The position numbers and the translations under genes are program-made. Of a stretch of DNA of 21,964 nt, positions 1 through 7,733 are shown one piece after another. The notes below the pieces were generated by a model that saw nothing but the letters and a program-made list of their open reading frames with translations, did no database searches and was not told the DNA's origin. This stretch comes from CAYRIY01 sp964424335 (GTDB lineage: Bacteria; Bacillota; Limnochordia; DTU080; RSA5): positions 1-21,964 of the forward strand of contig CAYRIY010000059.1 in NCBI GenBank assembly GCA_964424335.1. Reading direction: 5' to 3'. Each line of letters starts with the position of its first letter. Positions within the stretch are counted from its first letter, which is position 1.

Positions 1-2
1 TC

Positions 3-98
3 ACGGTCGATCTCGACCTCGACGTGTACGACCGGCTGGAGGAGATCGACTTGAGTTCGAAATGGGTTGTCGACCTTGAAGCCTTAAAGAGGTTGTAG
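3..98 (+). CDS. C-terminal end of an unidentified CDS (5' end outside window)
   Basis: An open frame enters from the left edge and ends at a TAG at 96-98, giving about 31 residues that finish DLEALKRL. The piece is acidic (several Asp/Glu) and shows no motif I can assign. It lies on the same strand as the amidase that begins 93 bases later, so it could be the preceding gene of the same cluster. It is too short for a function to be inferred. That it is real coding sequence is suggested only by the unbroken frame and the position of the stop. Confidence 0.5.
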   Translation, partial: TVDLDLDVYDRLEEIDLSSKWVVDLEALKRL

Positions 99-115
99 GT
101 TTGTATCAAAGCCGT

Positions 116-147
116 GTCCAATACAAGGAGCTGTGCAGATATTGGAC
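116..147. repeat. 8-bp inverted repeat upstream of the amidase gene
   Basis: GTCCAATA at 116-123 is matched by its exact reverse complement TATTGGAC at 140-147, separated by 16 bases. It lies 45 bases before the amidase start. It could be a regulator operator with two half-sites or a hairpin in the leader RNA. No poly-T tract follows, so it does not look like a terminator. Confidence 0.4.
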
Positions 148-191
148 CAAGCAGTTCAAACTGCAAAGAGCAACTTGAGAGGATTTAGTTC

Positions 192-1643
192 ATGGACACC
201 GACACGACGACGCCAAATCGAGATTCCTCGATCTGTTTCATGAGCGCGGGCGAGCTTGCCCGTTTGATTCGAGCGCGCAAGCTCTCGGCCCGGGAGGTGA
301 TGGAGGCCTTCCTCGCGCAGATCAACCGAATCAATCCCGCATTGAACGCGATCGTCGCCAAGCTGGACGACGATGCGTGCCTCGCACTTGCGGACGAAGC
401 CGATCGCCGCATGGCTCGAGGCGAGCCGATCGGTCCGCTGCACGGCTTGCCGATCGCCATCAAGGACCTCGAGGCCCTAAAAGGCTTTCCGCTGACGTGG
501 GGTTCGACGATTTACAAGGACAACGTACCGTCCACCGATTCGCTGATGGTCGAGCGTCTCCGAAGCGCGGGCATGATTCCGATCGGAAAGACCAACGTGC
601 CGGAGTTTGGCATGGGTTCACACACGTACAACAACGTTTACGGCACCACGGTCAATCCCTACGATCCCACCAAGAGTGCGGGCGGATCGAGCGGGGGCGC
701 CGGCGCAGCCCTGGCCTCCGGCATGCTCCCCTTGGCCGACGGCAGCGACCTCGCCGGGTCGCTCCGCAACCCGGCCAACTTCAACAACATCGTCGCCCTG
801 CGGCCGACGGTAGGGCTCGTGGCGTCGGCTCCAAAGGTCATGCCCTTTTTCGGGTACGCCACCAAGGGCCCCATGGCCCGCTCGGTCGAGGACGCCGCCC
901 TCATGCTCAGTGTGATGGCAGGCGCCGACCCAAGGGATCCGGCGAGCTACCCTTCAGACCCCACGGTTTTTCGAAAACCGCTCGAGCGCGATTTCAAAGG
1001 CGTGCGCGTCGCTTGGTCTCCCGACCTCGGAGGGCTTCCGCTCGACCCGCGCGTCCGTGCCGTTTTGGAAAACCAACGAGAAACTTTTGAATCCCTAGGT
1101 TGTGTGGTCGAAGAGGCCTGTCCCGACCTGGGCGACGTCGACACCCTCTTCCTTACCATCCGCCGCTGGCGGGCTTGGTTTACCTACGGCCGGCTCCTTG
1201 CCAAACATCGCAGCGAAATCAAACCTGAGGCGGTCCAAGACATCGAGCTCGGCTCACGGATCACGGCCGATGACGTCGCCTGGGCGATGACTGAGCAGGG
1301 ACACCTGATGGAACGGATGCGCCGGTTTTACGAAAAATACGACTTCCTCGTATGCGCCGTAAACCAAGTGCCGCCGTTCGACGCCAAGCTCATTGCGCCC
1401 AGCGAAATCGACGGCGTCAAAATGGAGCACTATGTGGCTTGGATGCGATCGGCTTACTGGATCAGCGCAACCTTTCACCCAAGTGCGTCGGTGCCGGCCG
1501 GATTCACCCCCGAGGGACTTCCGGTAGGCATTCAGATCGTGGGCGCCTACCGTGACGATCTGGGCGTCTTGCAGCTTGCCCACGCCTTTGAACAAGCCAC
1601 CGGATTTGGAACGATACGACCCAAAATCGCATCGGCGAGCTGA
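192..1643 (+). CDS. Amidase-signature family hydrolase
   Basis: A 483-residue enzyme of the amidase signature (AS) family, which hydrolyses amide bonds with a Ser-cisSer-Lys triad. The catalytic Lys is K91 in PIAIKD, the cis-Ser is S166 in the GGSSGG motif (164-169), and the nucleophile is S190 in SDLAGSLRNPA. The spacings of 75 and 24 residues equal those in fatty acid amide hydrolase (K142, S217, S241). Length is normal for the family. No signal peptide is visible, so it is probably cytoplasmic. A GAGAGG ribosome site at 177-182 supports the ATG at 192. The substrate cannot be read from sequence; members include aryl-acylamidases, urea-amide hydrolases and GatA. No gatB or gatC lies nearby, so a catabolic amidase is favoured. 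The next gene, a sugar isomerase-like protein, starts 78 bases on in the same direction. Confidence 0.93.
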   Translation: MDTDTTTPNRDSSICFMSAGELARLIRARKLSAREVMEAFLAQINRINPALNAIVAKLDDDACLALADEADRRMARGEPIGPLHGLPIAIKDLEALKGFPLTWGSTIYKDNVPSTDSLMVERLRSAGMIPIGKTNVPEFGMGSHTYNNVYGTTVNPYDPTKSAGGSSGGAGAALASGMLPLADGSDLAGSLRNPANFNNIVALRPTVGLVASAPKVMPFFGYATKGPMARSVEDAALMLSVMAGADPRDPASYPSDPTVFRKPLERDFKGVRVAWSPDLGGLPLDPRVRAVLENQRETFESLGCVVEEACPDLGDVDTLFLTIRRWRAWFTYGRLLAKHRSEIKPEAVQDIELGSRITADDVAWAMTEQGHLMERMRRFYEKYDFLVCAVNQVPPFDAKLIAPSEIDGVKMEHYVAWMRSAYWISATFHPSASVPAGFTPEGLPVGIQIVGAYRDDLGVLQLAHAFEQATGFGTIRPKIASAS

Positions 1644-1721
1644 CGAAGATACGTCAAAAAGGGTTTGGGCACAAGGCGCCAAACGTTTGTCGAAGACAGA
1701 CACAGGGAGTGACAACATCAA

Positions 1722-2507
1722 ATGGCTAGAATCCCGATCGCGCTTCAACTTTACACGGTTCGTGACGAGTTGGCCAAGGATCCCGCCGGCACGATCAAGG
1801 CGGTCGCGGCCATAGGCTTCGAGGGCGTTGAGGCCAATCCCCCCAAAGGCGTCTCGCCAAAGGATTTTCGCAAGATGGTCGAGGATGCGGGCCTTGTGCT
1901 GATCGGCGGCGGCGTTGGGGTAAATGAGCTGCTCGAAAACGTCGACAAAGTTGCCGCAGACTGCCGCGACATGGGAATCACCCACTTGATGACAGGGATC
2001 GCAGGCGAACTTCGCTCGGCAAACGGCGACTGGCGCGCCGTGGCTGAGCTGCTTAAGAAAGCATGCATCGCCGCGACCGAGGCCGGGCTCACCATCTGCT
2101 ACCACAACCACGCGTTCGAGTTTGAATCCAAAGTCGACGGCGTGTACGGCTTTGACTATTTGTTCGACGTGGTCGGTCCCGAGGCCATGGCCGCCGAAAT
2201 CGATGTGTACTGGGTGCACACAGGCGGCGAAGACCCGGCGGCATACATCCGCAAGTATGCAGGGCGGTTGCCGCGGCTCCACATCAAAGACCGAGCCCCG
2301 GCGCCTCATGATCAGGAGTGCCCCTTCGCTGAAGTAGGCCACGGCATTTTGGACTGGGACGCCATCTTTCGCGAGGCTGAGAATGCCGGCGTTGAATGGT
2401 ACGTGGTCGAACAAGACCGCTGCACCCGGCCGCCACTCGAGTCGGCAAAGATGAGCCTCGAGTATTTAAGGTCCCGAGGCATGCTGGCAAAGCCCCTGGT
2501 TCTTTGA
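1722..2507 (+). CDS. Sugar phosphate isomerase/epimerase (xylose isomerase-like TIM barrel)
   Basis: A 261-residue single-domain TIM barrel of the AP-endonuclease-2/xylose-isomerase-like family, whose members isomerise or epimerise sugars, inosose or keto-sugar intermediates at a divalent metal. It opens with the typical QLYTVRDEL. Candidate metal ligands are E133 (after YHNH), D161 (EIDVYWV), H187 (LHIKD) and E230 (VVEQD). No signal peptide is seen. The AGGGAG at 1704-1709 supports the ATG at 1722. The substrate is not determinable. The last residues (AKPLVL) run into an overlapping frame that reads as the tail of a transporter protein, so the natural C-terminus may have been replaced at a recombination junction. 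Confidence 0.9.
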   Translation: MARIPIALQLYTVRDELAKDPAGTIKAVAAIGFEGVEANPPKGVSPKDFRKMVEDAGLVLIGGGVGVNELLENVDKVAADCRDMGITHLMTGIAGELRSANGDWRAVAELLKKACIAATEAGLTICYHNHAFEFESKVDGVYGFDYLFDVVGPEAMAAEIDVYWVHTGGEDPAAYIRKYAGRLPRLHIKDRAPAPHDQECPFAEVGHGILDWDAIFREAENAGVEWYVVEQDRCTRPPLESAKMSLEYLRSRGMLAKPLVL

Positions 2508-2697
2508 GTACGGCACCTATTACCAGCTCTTCGCTGAGAATCTGGACCTAGCGGTAGCAGACACGATTCTGCCAAACGGCACGGCCCGCCAAGACGCCAT
2601 CGCGCGTGCGGTCAGCGCGGTAATCCGCGGCGAGCAGTCGCCAATCGAGGCGGCCACCAACCTCGCACAGACCTCACGCGCCTTGGCTGAGCAATAA
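2470..2697 (+). pseudogene. C-terminal remnant of an ABC solute-binding protein
   Basis: In another frame from the isomerase end, an open stretch with no start codon of its own runs to TAA at 2695-2697. From about 2497 it reads PWFFEYGTYYQLF, later LAVADTILPNG, and ends IRGEQSPIEAATNLAQ...ALAEQ. The pattern of an aromatic segment, a long helix, then a G-x-x-SPxEA helix at the very end is that of family-1 carbohydrate solute-binding proteins. The intact binding protein at the right end of this window finishes with a comparable GKRSPESAWEQMAEA. Everything N-terminal of this is missing. It is either a gene remnant left by deletion or inversion, or a chimeric join. The family assignment is by pattern only. 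Confidence 0.6.
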
Positions 2698-2734
2698 TCG
2701 TTTAGGAGCGCAAAAGTCAAGCACCAACGTGCAC

Positions 2735-2787
2735 AAAACATGCCCGCTCCACGGCCCCGCGCCGATGGGGCGGGCGTGTTTTGTTTT
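2735..2787 (+). terminator. Rho-independent terminator after the amidase/isomerase unit
   Basis: A 13-bp stem pairs 2735-2747 (AAAACATGCCCGC written from 2735, one G-T pair) with 2770-2782, followed by TTTTGTTTT. This is a strong intrinsic terminator for + strand transcription. It lies inside the longest possible frame of the next gene, which argues that the next gene starts later, at 2903. Confidence 0.85.
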
Positions 2788-2902
2788 CGGCGCAACATTG
2801 ACGCATGCCGTCGTAGCCAGAGCTGCCGGTTCCGTGGCAGAGGATTTACAGCCCGTGAGGAATAATTTGCTAAATTATGACCTTGTGGGAGGGCTCGAGG
2901 CT

Positions 2903-4600
2903 ATGATGATTCATGTTCGACGCATCAACCGCAGGCTGCGGCGCGCGCTTGTGCTCGTGTGCGCCATTGCAGTGCTTGCCGGTTTCCCAACGGGCAATGC
3001 AGCCGTCCCTGAAGCTGCCAATCTTTTCATCAAAGGCGCTCCCCCCGCCGACACCCTGATCGTGGTCGACACGGCTCATTTTCCACCAAACCTTGCCCTT
3101 ACGATGACGTCGCTGCAGGGCATCGTAAACCAAAGACAAGCCCGCATCTACATGCAAAGCGGCAGCTACGACGCCCACTGGGCCGAGTGGATGATCGAGC
3201 GCGGCGATGTCCGCGACTTGCGACGGCTGAGCTCCATCGACGCGCTGCAGCTCATTGACGAGTTTCGCGACGAACTTGTCGGTCAGGTGGTCGTCGATCC
3301 GGCGGTTCCTGCTACGATCAACGTCGCGACGATGCTTTCAGGCCTCGATCAACTGCTCATCACCTACCCCAATTACGCCGACCACTACGCCGAACGATAC
3401 GGCCTGCCGATCGTCGAGGACCTGCGAGGCAGGTTTACAAGCAACGCCGACGCCTACCGGTGGGCCAAGGATGTCCTTTGGCCGCGTCTCGAGCGCCACG
3501 CGCTCGCCATGCTTCATCCGAGCATCAACGCCTTGCGCGATTTTCTCATTCAACAAAAGATCTTCGTCTGGTGGCAGGGCGGCACGGCTGACGCAGGCAG
3601 TCTGACGGACCGGTTCGCGGAGTTGAAAGTGACCTACGAAGTGCTCAAGGACGCGCCGACCAACATCCCCGTCCTCGGCTACCCTTGGGCGGGCGAAGGA
3701 ATCGGTCCGGGAGAACACGGGGGCGTCAGCCTCTTTAGCCAGCACGGTAAATTCCTGCTCCCAAGCGACCTTGCGTCCAACTTGAGCGTGCACGTAAACA
3801 CCCGGCCGGTCGCCCCCGGCGTGCTGCACAACCCGCAAGACCAGCCGGACCTTGCCGTCCCCGTCGATGCAGATTCCGACAAGGCGTACATTTCCGTCAT
3901 CATGTCGGACGGGGACAACATCCAGGCATTGCTCAATTACTTTCCCCGCTACTTTGACCACCAGGCTCAGCGTACCGCGCCGATCGGCTGGTCGATCAGT
4001 CCGGCCGCATTAGACCTCATCCCCGATGTCGTCGACTACTACGCCGCGGCCCGCCTGCCAGGGGATTATTTCGTTGCCGCCGTGTCCGGCATCGGTTATG
4101 TCTATTTAAATCAATACGGCAAGGAGACTGCGGACGCAGGCGCCGCGCTCGACGGCTTCCTCACGCTCACCCGCGATTACATGGAGCAAATGGGCCTCAC
4201 CGTCATCTGGCCCATGGTTCCCGAAGGAGCGATGAAGGAGGAGACGCTGCGCCTTTACGCCGAAAAGATCGAGTTCTTGACTGCCCTCTTTCCCGATTAC
4301 GGTCAAAAAGTGCGCGGCTATGACGAGGCCAATCGAGTACTCTCGATCGCAGGGCGCGATGTGCCGGTCTTTCATGCCATGGGGGGAGCAACGCCGTTCG
4401 CCTCGAGCATTCGCAGCGCGCTGAAAGACGCGCCTCGCCCGGCATTTGCTCACGCCTTCGCGCTCAACTGGAACGTGCAGCCTAAGGATATTGCGACGCT
4501 CGAATCGACCTTGGGCGAAGGGTTTGTGGTGGTCTCGCCCGCGGAACTTGCCAGGCTGTATCTATCTCATTACCGTGTGAATCAGGAGACATCGAAGTGA
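2903..4600 (+). CDS. Exported GxGYxYP-family protein (putative glycoside hydrolase)
   Basis: A 565-residue protein matching the GxGYxYP family (an N-terminal domain and a C-terminal domain predicted, not proven, to be a glycoside hydrolase). A basic N-terminus followed by a hydrophobic stretch to about residue 27 is a signal peptide, so it is probably secreted. Family landmarks are MSDGDN at about 334-339, WSISPA at about 363-368 and SGIGYVY at about 395-401. The Pro that ends the family motif is Leu here. The ATG at 2903 is preceded by GGGAGGG (2887-2893). The frame extends upstream to 2729, but that part covers a terminator and lacks a signal sequence. The TGA overlaps the GTG of the following dehydrogenase by 4 bases, implying translational coupling. 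Substrate unknown. Confidence 0.82.
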   Translation: MMIHVRRINRRLRRALVLVCAIAVLAGFPTGNAAVPEAANLFIKGAPPADTLIVVDTAHFPPNLALTMTSLQGIVNQRQARIYMQSGSYDAHWAEWMIERGDVRDLRRLSSIDALQLIDEFRDELVGQVVVDPAVPATINVATMLSGLDQLLITYPNYADHYAERYGLPIVEDLRGRFTSNADAYRWAKDVLWPRLERHALAMLHPSINALRDFLIQQKIFVWWQGGTADAGSLTDRFAELKVTYEVLKDAPTNIPVLGYPWAGEGIGPGEHGGVSLFSQHGKFLLPSDLASNLSVHVNTRPVAPGVLHNPQDQPDLAVPVDADSDKAYISVIMSDGDNIQALLNYFPRYFDHQAQRTAPIGWSISPAALDLIPDVVDYYAAARLPGDYFVAAVSGIGYVYLNQYGKETADAGAALDGFLTLTRDYMEQMGLTVIWPMVPEGAMKEETLRLYAEKIEFLTALFPDYGQKVRGYDEANRVLSIAGRDVPVFHAMGGATPFASSIRSALKDAPRPAFAHAFALNWNVQPKDIATLESTLGEGFVVVSPAELARLYLSHYRVNQETSK

Positions 4601-5568
4601 GCCGACCAAAGATCGTCGTACTTGACGGATACACCCTCAATCCCGGCGACCTCAGTTGGGATGCGTTAAAGGAGCTGGGCGACGTCGAGCTTTACGACCG
4701 CACGCCCCCCGACGCTATCGTGGAGCGAACCAAGGACGCCCACGTGGCGCTCACCAACAAAGTGCCGTTTACGGCAAATACGCTCGACGAGCTGCCTAAT
4801 CTCCGCTACATCGGCGTTACGGCGACCGGGTACAACATCGTAGATACGAAGGCCGCCGGGGTGCGCGGCATCTGGGTGACCAACGTGCCCACGTACGGCA
4901 CCAAGTCGGTGGCGCAGTTTACGATCGCACTTTTGCTTGAGCTTTGTCATCGCGTGCACGTTCACGCCGACGCTGTGAAAGACGGAGAATGGAAACGCCG
5001 CCAGGACTTTTCGTTCTTCCTCACAGACCAGGTGGAATTGGACGGCAAGACGATCGGAATCGTGGGCCTTGGGCGCATCGGAGCCCAGGTGGCCGCGATC
5101 GCAAGGGCGCTTGGAATGGACGTGTTGGCAGCCGCGCTCAGGCCGTCCGCTTCCGACGAAGACGGCATCCGGCGGGCGCCGCTCGATGTGGTGCTTAAAG
5201 AAGCAGACGTGGTGAGCCTGCACTGCCCGCTCACGCCCGAAACCGAGGGGCTCATCCGCAAAGAGACGCTGCGACTCATGAAGCCTACGGCGTTTTTGCT
5301 CAACACGTCGCGCGGGGGCCTGGTGGTCGACGAGGACCTCGCCGATGCGCTCAATCAAGGGCAGATCGCCGGGGCGGCGCTCGACGTCGTCTCGACAGAG
5401 CCCCCAGACCCAAGCAACCCGCTGCTCAGCGCCAAAAACTGCATTGTCACGCCCCACATGGCGTGGACCACCAAGGAAGCGCGCCGCCGACTGCTAGGCA
5501 CAACCATCGAAAACGTGCGCAGCTTTTTGGAAGGAAAGCCGGTCAACGTGGTGCAGGCCGGGCGGTGA
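4597..5568 (+). CDS. D-2-hydroxyacid dehydrogenase (hydroxypyruvate reductase-like)
   Basis: A 323-residue NAD(P)-dependent dehydrogenase of the D-isomer-specific 2-hydroxyacid family. The Rossmann motif GLGRIG is at 157-162. The catalytic trio is R239 (NTSRGG), E268 (STEPP) and H287 (TPHMAW). The N-terminal half carries the family's NKVPF and VTATGYN segments, resembling glycerate dehydrogenase/hydroxypyruvate reductase, but exact substrate choice (glycerate, glyoxylate, lactate or a sugar acid) is inference. It starts with GTG inside a GTGA overlap with the preceding gene, and AGGAGA at 4584-4589 supplies the ribosome site. Cytoplasmic. Coupling to an exported GxGYxYP protein is an unusual pairing. 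The gene ends 33 bases from a convergent peptidase-like gene. Confidence 0.93.
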   Translation: MSRPKIVVLDGYTLNPGDLSWDALKELGDVELYDRTPPDAIVERTKDAHVALTNKVPFTANTLDELPNLRYIGVTATGYNIVDTKAAGVRGIWVTNVPTYGTKSVAQFTIALLLELCHRVHVHADAVKDGEWKRRQDFSFFLTDQVELDGKTIGIVGLGRIGAQVAAIARALGMDVLAAALRPSASDEDGIRRAPLDVVLKEADVVSLHCPLTPETEGLIRKETLRLMKPTAFLLNTSRGGLVVDEDLADALNQGQIAGAALDVVSTEPPDPSNPLLSAKNCIVTPHMAWTTKEARRRLLGTTIENVRSFLEGKPVNVVQAGR

Positions 5569-5601
5569 ATCGCTTCATCGCCCGGAGCGTCAAAGGGCTC
5601 C

Positions 5602-6606
5602 TCAATCCCCTTCGGCCCAGCGCACGAGCACGTCCGCCGCAGCCGAGGCATCGCCCAAATGCACGATTTGCGCGATCCCGGAGATATTGCGCGCCGGGAT
5701 GCCCACCATCGCAAGGCAGACGCCTCCGGGCGATCGTTGGAGAAAACCCGGTCCCCTAGCTCCGTCCCTGGAAACGTACCGTTGCACGTGGACGCCTTGC
5801 TCGCTTGCTGCAGCTTCTAATCTCGCCGCAAGCCCGGGGTCTGCAATGTGCGCTCCGTCCTGCACGACAAGGGCGGGGCCCGCCCCCAGTTTAACAGCGG
5901 TGCTCCCTGTCGCACGAGGCGACGCGTCGACCAAAGACACGCCGACCGCCTCGCCGATTTGGTGGCTTCCGCTTGCGATCGCTGCAAGGCCCCTGCCGCC
6001 CAATAGCTCTTGGGCGGCAAAGACGACCCGGAGCCCGCTTGCCGTGGAACGCTTGAGCGCCTCGACCACGACCGCGCACCCGACCTTTCTCGCAATCGAC
6101 TTGCCCATGACGACGTCGCCCTGCCGCACGAGTGGGCCGTCATACGCAGCCCTGGCGCCGACCAAGACGCGTCGCTCCGCTTCGTCCTTGCTCGATGCGC
6201 CGATGTCGATCCGTAAGCCCGTAAAATCGGAGGACCCGCCACTTCCATCTTGAGCAACGACTACGCCCCATACCCCGCCCTCAAATCGGACCCTGGCGCC
6301 AAGCGCCTCTTGCGCGGAAACCTCCCCGACCGCCGCCACGCACAATCGCCCGTCGGAATCGATGTGCGTAACGACGAGCCCCGGCTCGTCCAAGAAGGCG
6401 AACAGTGTTTTCGTATCTGTAGAGTTCGCATCCGCAGCGGCGGACTTGGACACGATGAGGTTTCCGAGCGCATCCACCTCCACTCGATCGACCCATCCCT
6501 CGAGCCGCTCGGTGAGCAGCGCACGCAAGGCGCCCTCGTCCGCCGAGACGGCGTCGGTTGAGGCGATTGATTGGATCAGCTCGTACATGTCGTCGTGGTG
6601 CGTCAC
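5602..6606 (-). CDS. M42 aminopeptidase paralogue lacking most metal ligands (probable pseudoenzyme)
   Basis: A 334-residue protein with the overall M42 (FrvX/TET) layout, the third of three adjacent paralogues. Aligned with its two neighbours, the HxD motif has become FLD (F71, D73), the LDDR/LDNR motif has become IARK (171-174), the EE pair has become E200-L201, and the C-terminal His of YxHS has become S309 (ISG). E200 (base position) and D227 remain. Two zinc ions could hardly be held, so catalysis of the usual kind is unlikely. The fold-defining segments (GKS...GCAVVVEAL, AAQELLGGRG) persist and the frame is intact, so it is probably a structural or regulatory subunit rather than decaying DNA. 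The GTG start lies in a GTGA overlap with the upstream gene's stop, with GGAGGG 9 bases before it. Confidence 0.85.
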   Translation of the reverse strand: MTHHDDMYELIQSIASTDAVSADEGALRALLTERLEGWVDRVEVDALGNLIVSKSAAADANSTDTKTLFAFLDEPGLVVTHIDSDGRLCVAAVGEVSAQEALGARVRFEGGVWGVVVAQDGSGGSSDFTGLRIDIGASSKDEAERRVLVGARAAYDGPLVRQGDVVMGKSIARKVGCAVVVEALKRSTASGLRVVFAAQELLGGRGLAAIASGSHQIGEAVGVSLVDASPRATGSTAVKLGAGPALVVQDGAHIADPGLAARLEAAASEQGVHVQRYVSRDGARGPGFLQRSPGGVCLAMVGIPARNISGIAQIVHLGDASAAADVLVRWAEGD

Positions 6607-7733
6607 GTCGGCACGCCCTCCTTCGAAAATCCGTCTGGCATGTGTCCCCACTTGCCGCCCCGCGGATTTTCATCCGCTCGTGGCTTGGCCGGGCCGACAA
6701 CGTCGGGCGGCCAAGTGGGTGACTCCTTGGAAATGCGGGTCAAAAATGCTTCAACGAGTCCGACTGTGTGCTCGATGTCGCTCTTGTACAAGAACGAGCA
6801 GGGCGAGTGGATATACCGGCACGGAAGCGAGACGGAGACGGTCGGAATGCCGCCGCTCGCCTTGTGGATGCTCCCTGCGTCGTTTCCACCGAGCGTGGTC
6901 TCCTTCCACTGAAACGGTATCCCCTCTTGCTTTGCGGTCTCAACCAACAAGTCGAGCAACGCTTTGTTAGGCACGGAGCTCGAGTCTTGAAACGTCAGCA
7001 CCGGGCCTCGGCCCATGTAGGTCGAGTGGCCCGCAGTAGTGGGGTCTGGTCGGTCGGCGCAGGTCGTCGCCTCGAGCACGACGGCGAAGTCGGGACGGAC
7101 GCGGTTTGCCGCGACCTTCGCGCCGCGCAGCCCCACCTCTTCCTGCACCGTGAACGCGTAATGCATGGGCAAGGGCACATCGCTCATCGCAAGGCGCGCG
7201 GCAATATAGCACCCGGCTCGGTCGTCGAGCGCCTTTCCCTTGATCAGTTCTCCAAGGGCTGCAAACGCCGTATCGAACGCAGCCGCTTCGCCGACTCCTA
7301 CGAGCTTTGTCGCCTCCTCCCGCGACGTGGCTCCGATGTCGATGTAAAGATCATCGATGCGCGGCGCTCGGTCGTCATCCTTGTCGAGCAGGTGATTGGG
7401 CATTGCTCCGACGACGCCCGGCACGCGATTTGGGCCGCAAACCACCCGCTTGGAGGGAAGGACGCGCGGATCGATCCCGCCCAGCGTCTTAAAGCGCAGA
7501 AATCCTTGATCGTCGATGTCGTCAATGAGAAAGCCCACCTCATCCATGTGGGCCGCAACGAGCCCCCGGGGGCCCGGTCGGTCGAGCCCTATGGAAATAA
7601 GCAGGTTTCCCATCGAGTCCGTCTCCGCTCGGTCCCCATGCGGGGCCAACGCTTCGGTGAGCACGGACCGCACCGGTTCTTCAAATCCTGAGGGGCCAAA
7701 CGCTTCGCTCAAGTTAGCGAGCAACGGATCCAC
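6603..7733 (-). CDS. M42 family metallo-aminopeptidase (middle gene of three)
   Basis: A 376-residue dinuclear zinc aminopeptidase of family M42 (FrvX, TET, glutamyl aminopeptidase type), which forms large cytoplasmic tetrahedral assemblies that trim peptides in characterised members. All ligand motifs are present: H62/D64 in AHMDEVG, the LDDR Asp pair at 170-171, E198-E199 in VQEEVG, E221 in VVLEATT and H309 in YIHSP. It ends with a roughly 40-residue Pro/Gly/Lys-rich tail beyond the usual end of the fold. The GTG start at 7731-7733 has AAGGGGG 7 bases upstream and overlaps the preceding M42 gene by 20 bases. Its stop overlaps the next start by 4 bases. The three proteins are therefore probably made together. 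Confidence 0.94.
   Translation of the reverse strand: MDPLLANLSEAFGPSGFEEPVRSVLTEALAPHGDRAETDSMGNLLISIGLDRPGPRGLVAAHMDEVGFLIDDIDDQGFLRFKTLGGIDPRVLPSKRVVCGPNRVPGVVGAMPNHLLDKDDDRAPRIDDLYIDIGATSREEATKLVGVGEAAAFDTAFAALGELIKGKALDDRAGCYIAARLAMSDVPLPMHYAFTVQEEVGLRGAKVAANRVRPDFAVVLEATTCADRPDPTTAGHSTYMGRGPVLTFQDSSSVPNKALLDLLVETAKQEGIPFQWKETTLGGNDAGSIHKASGGIPTVSVSLPCRYIHSPCSFLYKSDIEHTVGLVEAFLTRISKESPTWPPDVVGPAKPRADENPRGGKWGHMPDGFSKEGVPT

Noticed and set aside
1663..1684. GTTTGG/CCAAAC inverted repeat between amidase and isomerase
   Set aside because: Six base pairs with 10 bases between is expected by chance at this density, and no promoter accompanies it.
1254..2414. A 386-codon open frame on the - strand
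   Set aside because: It lies opposite the amidase and isomerase genes, which have full family motifs. Its residues show no family pattern; it is an antisense shadow of GC-rich coding DNA.
5584..5601. Small GGAGC/GCTCC hairpin between the convergent dehydrogenase and peptidase genes
   Set aside because: Only 5 bp with an 8-base loop and no T tract; too weak to call a terminator.
6768..7691. A 307-codon + strand frame
   Set aside because: It is antisense to the middle M42 peptidase, with an Arg/His-rich composition and no recognisable domain.
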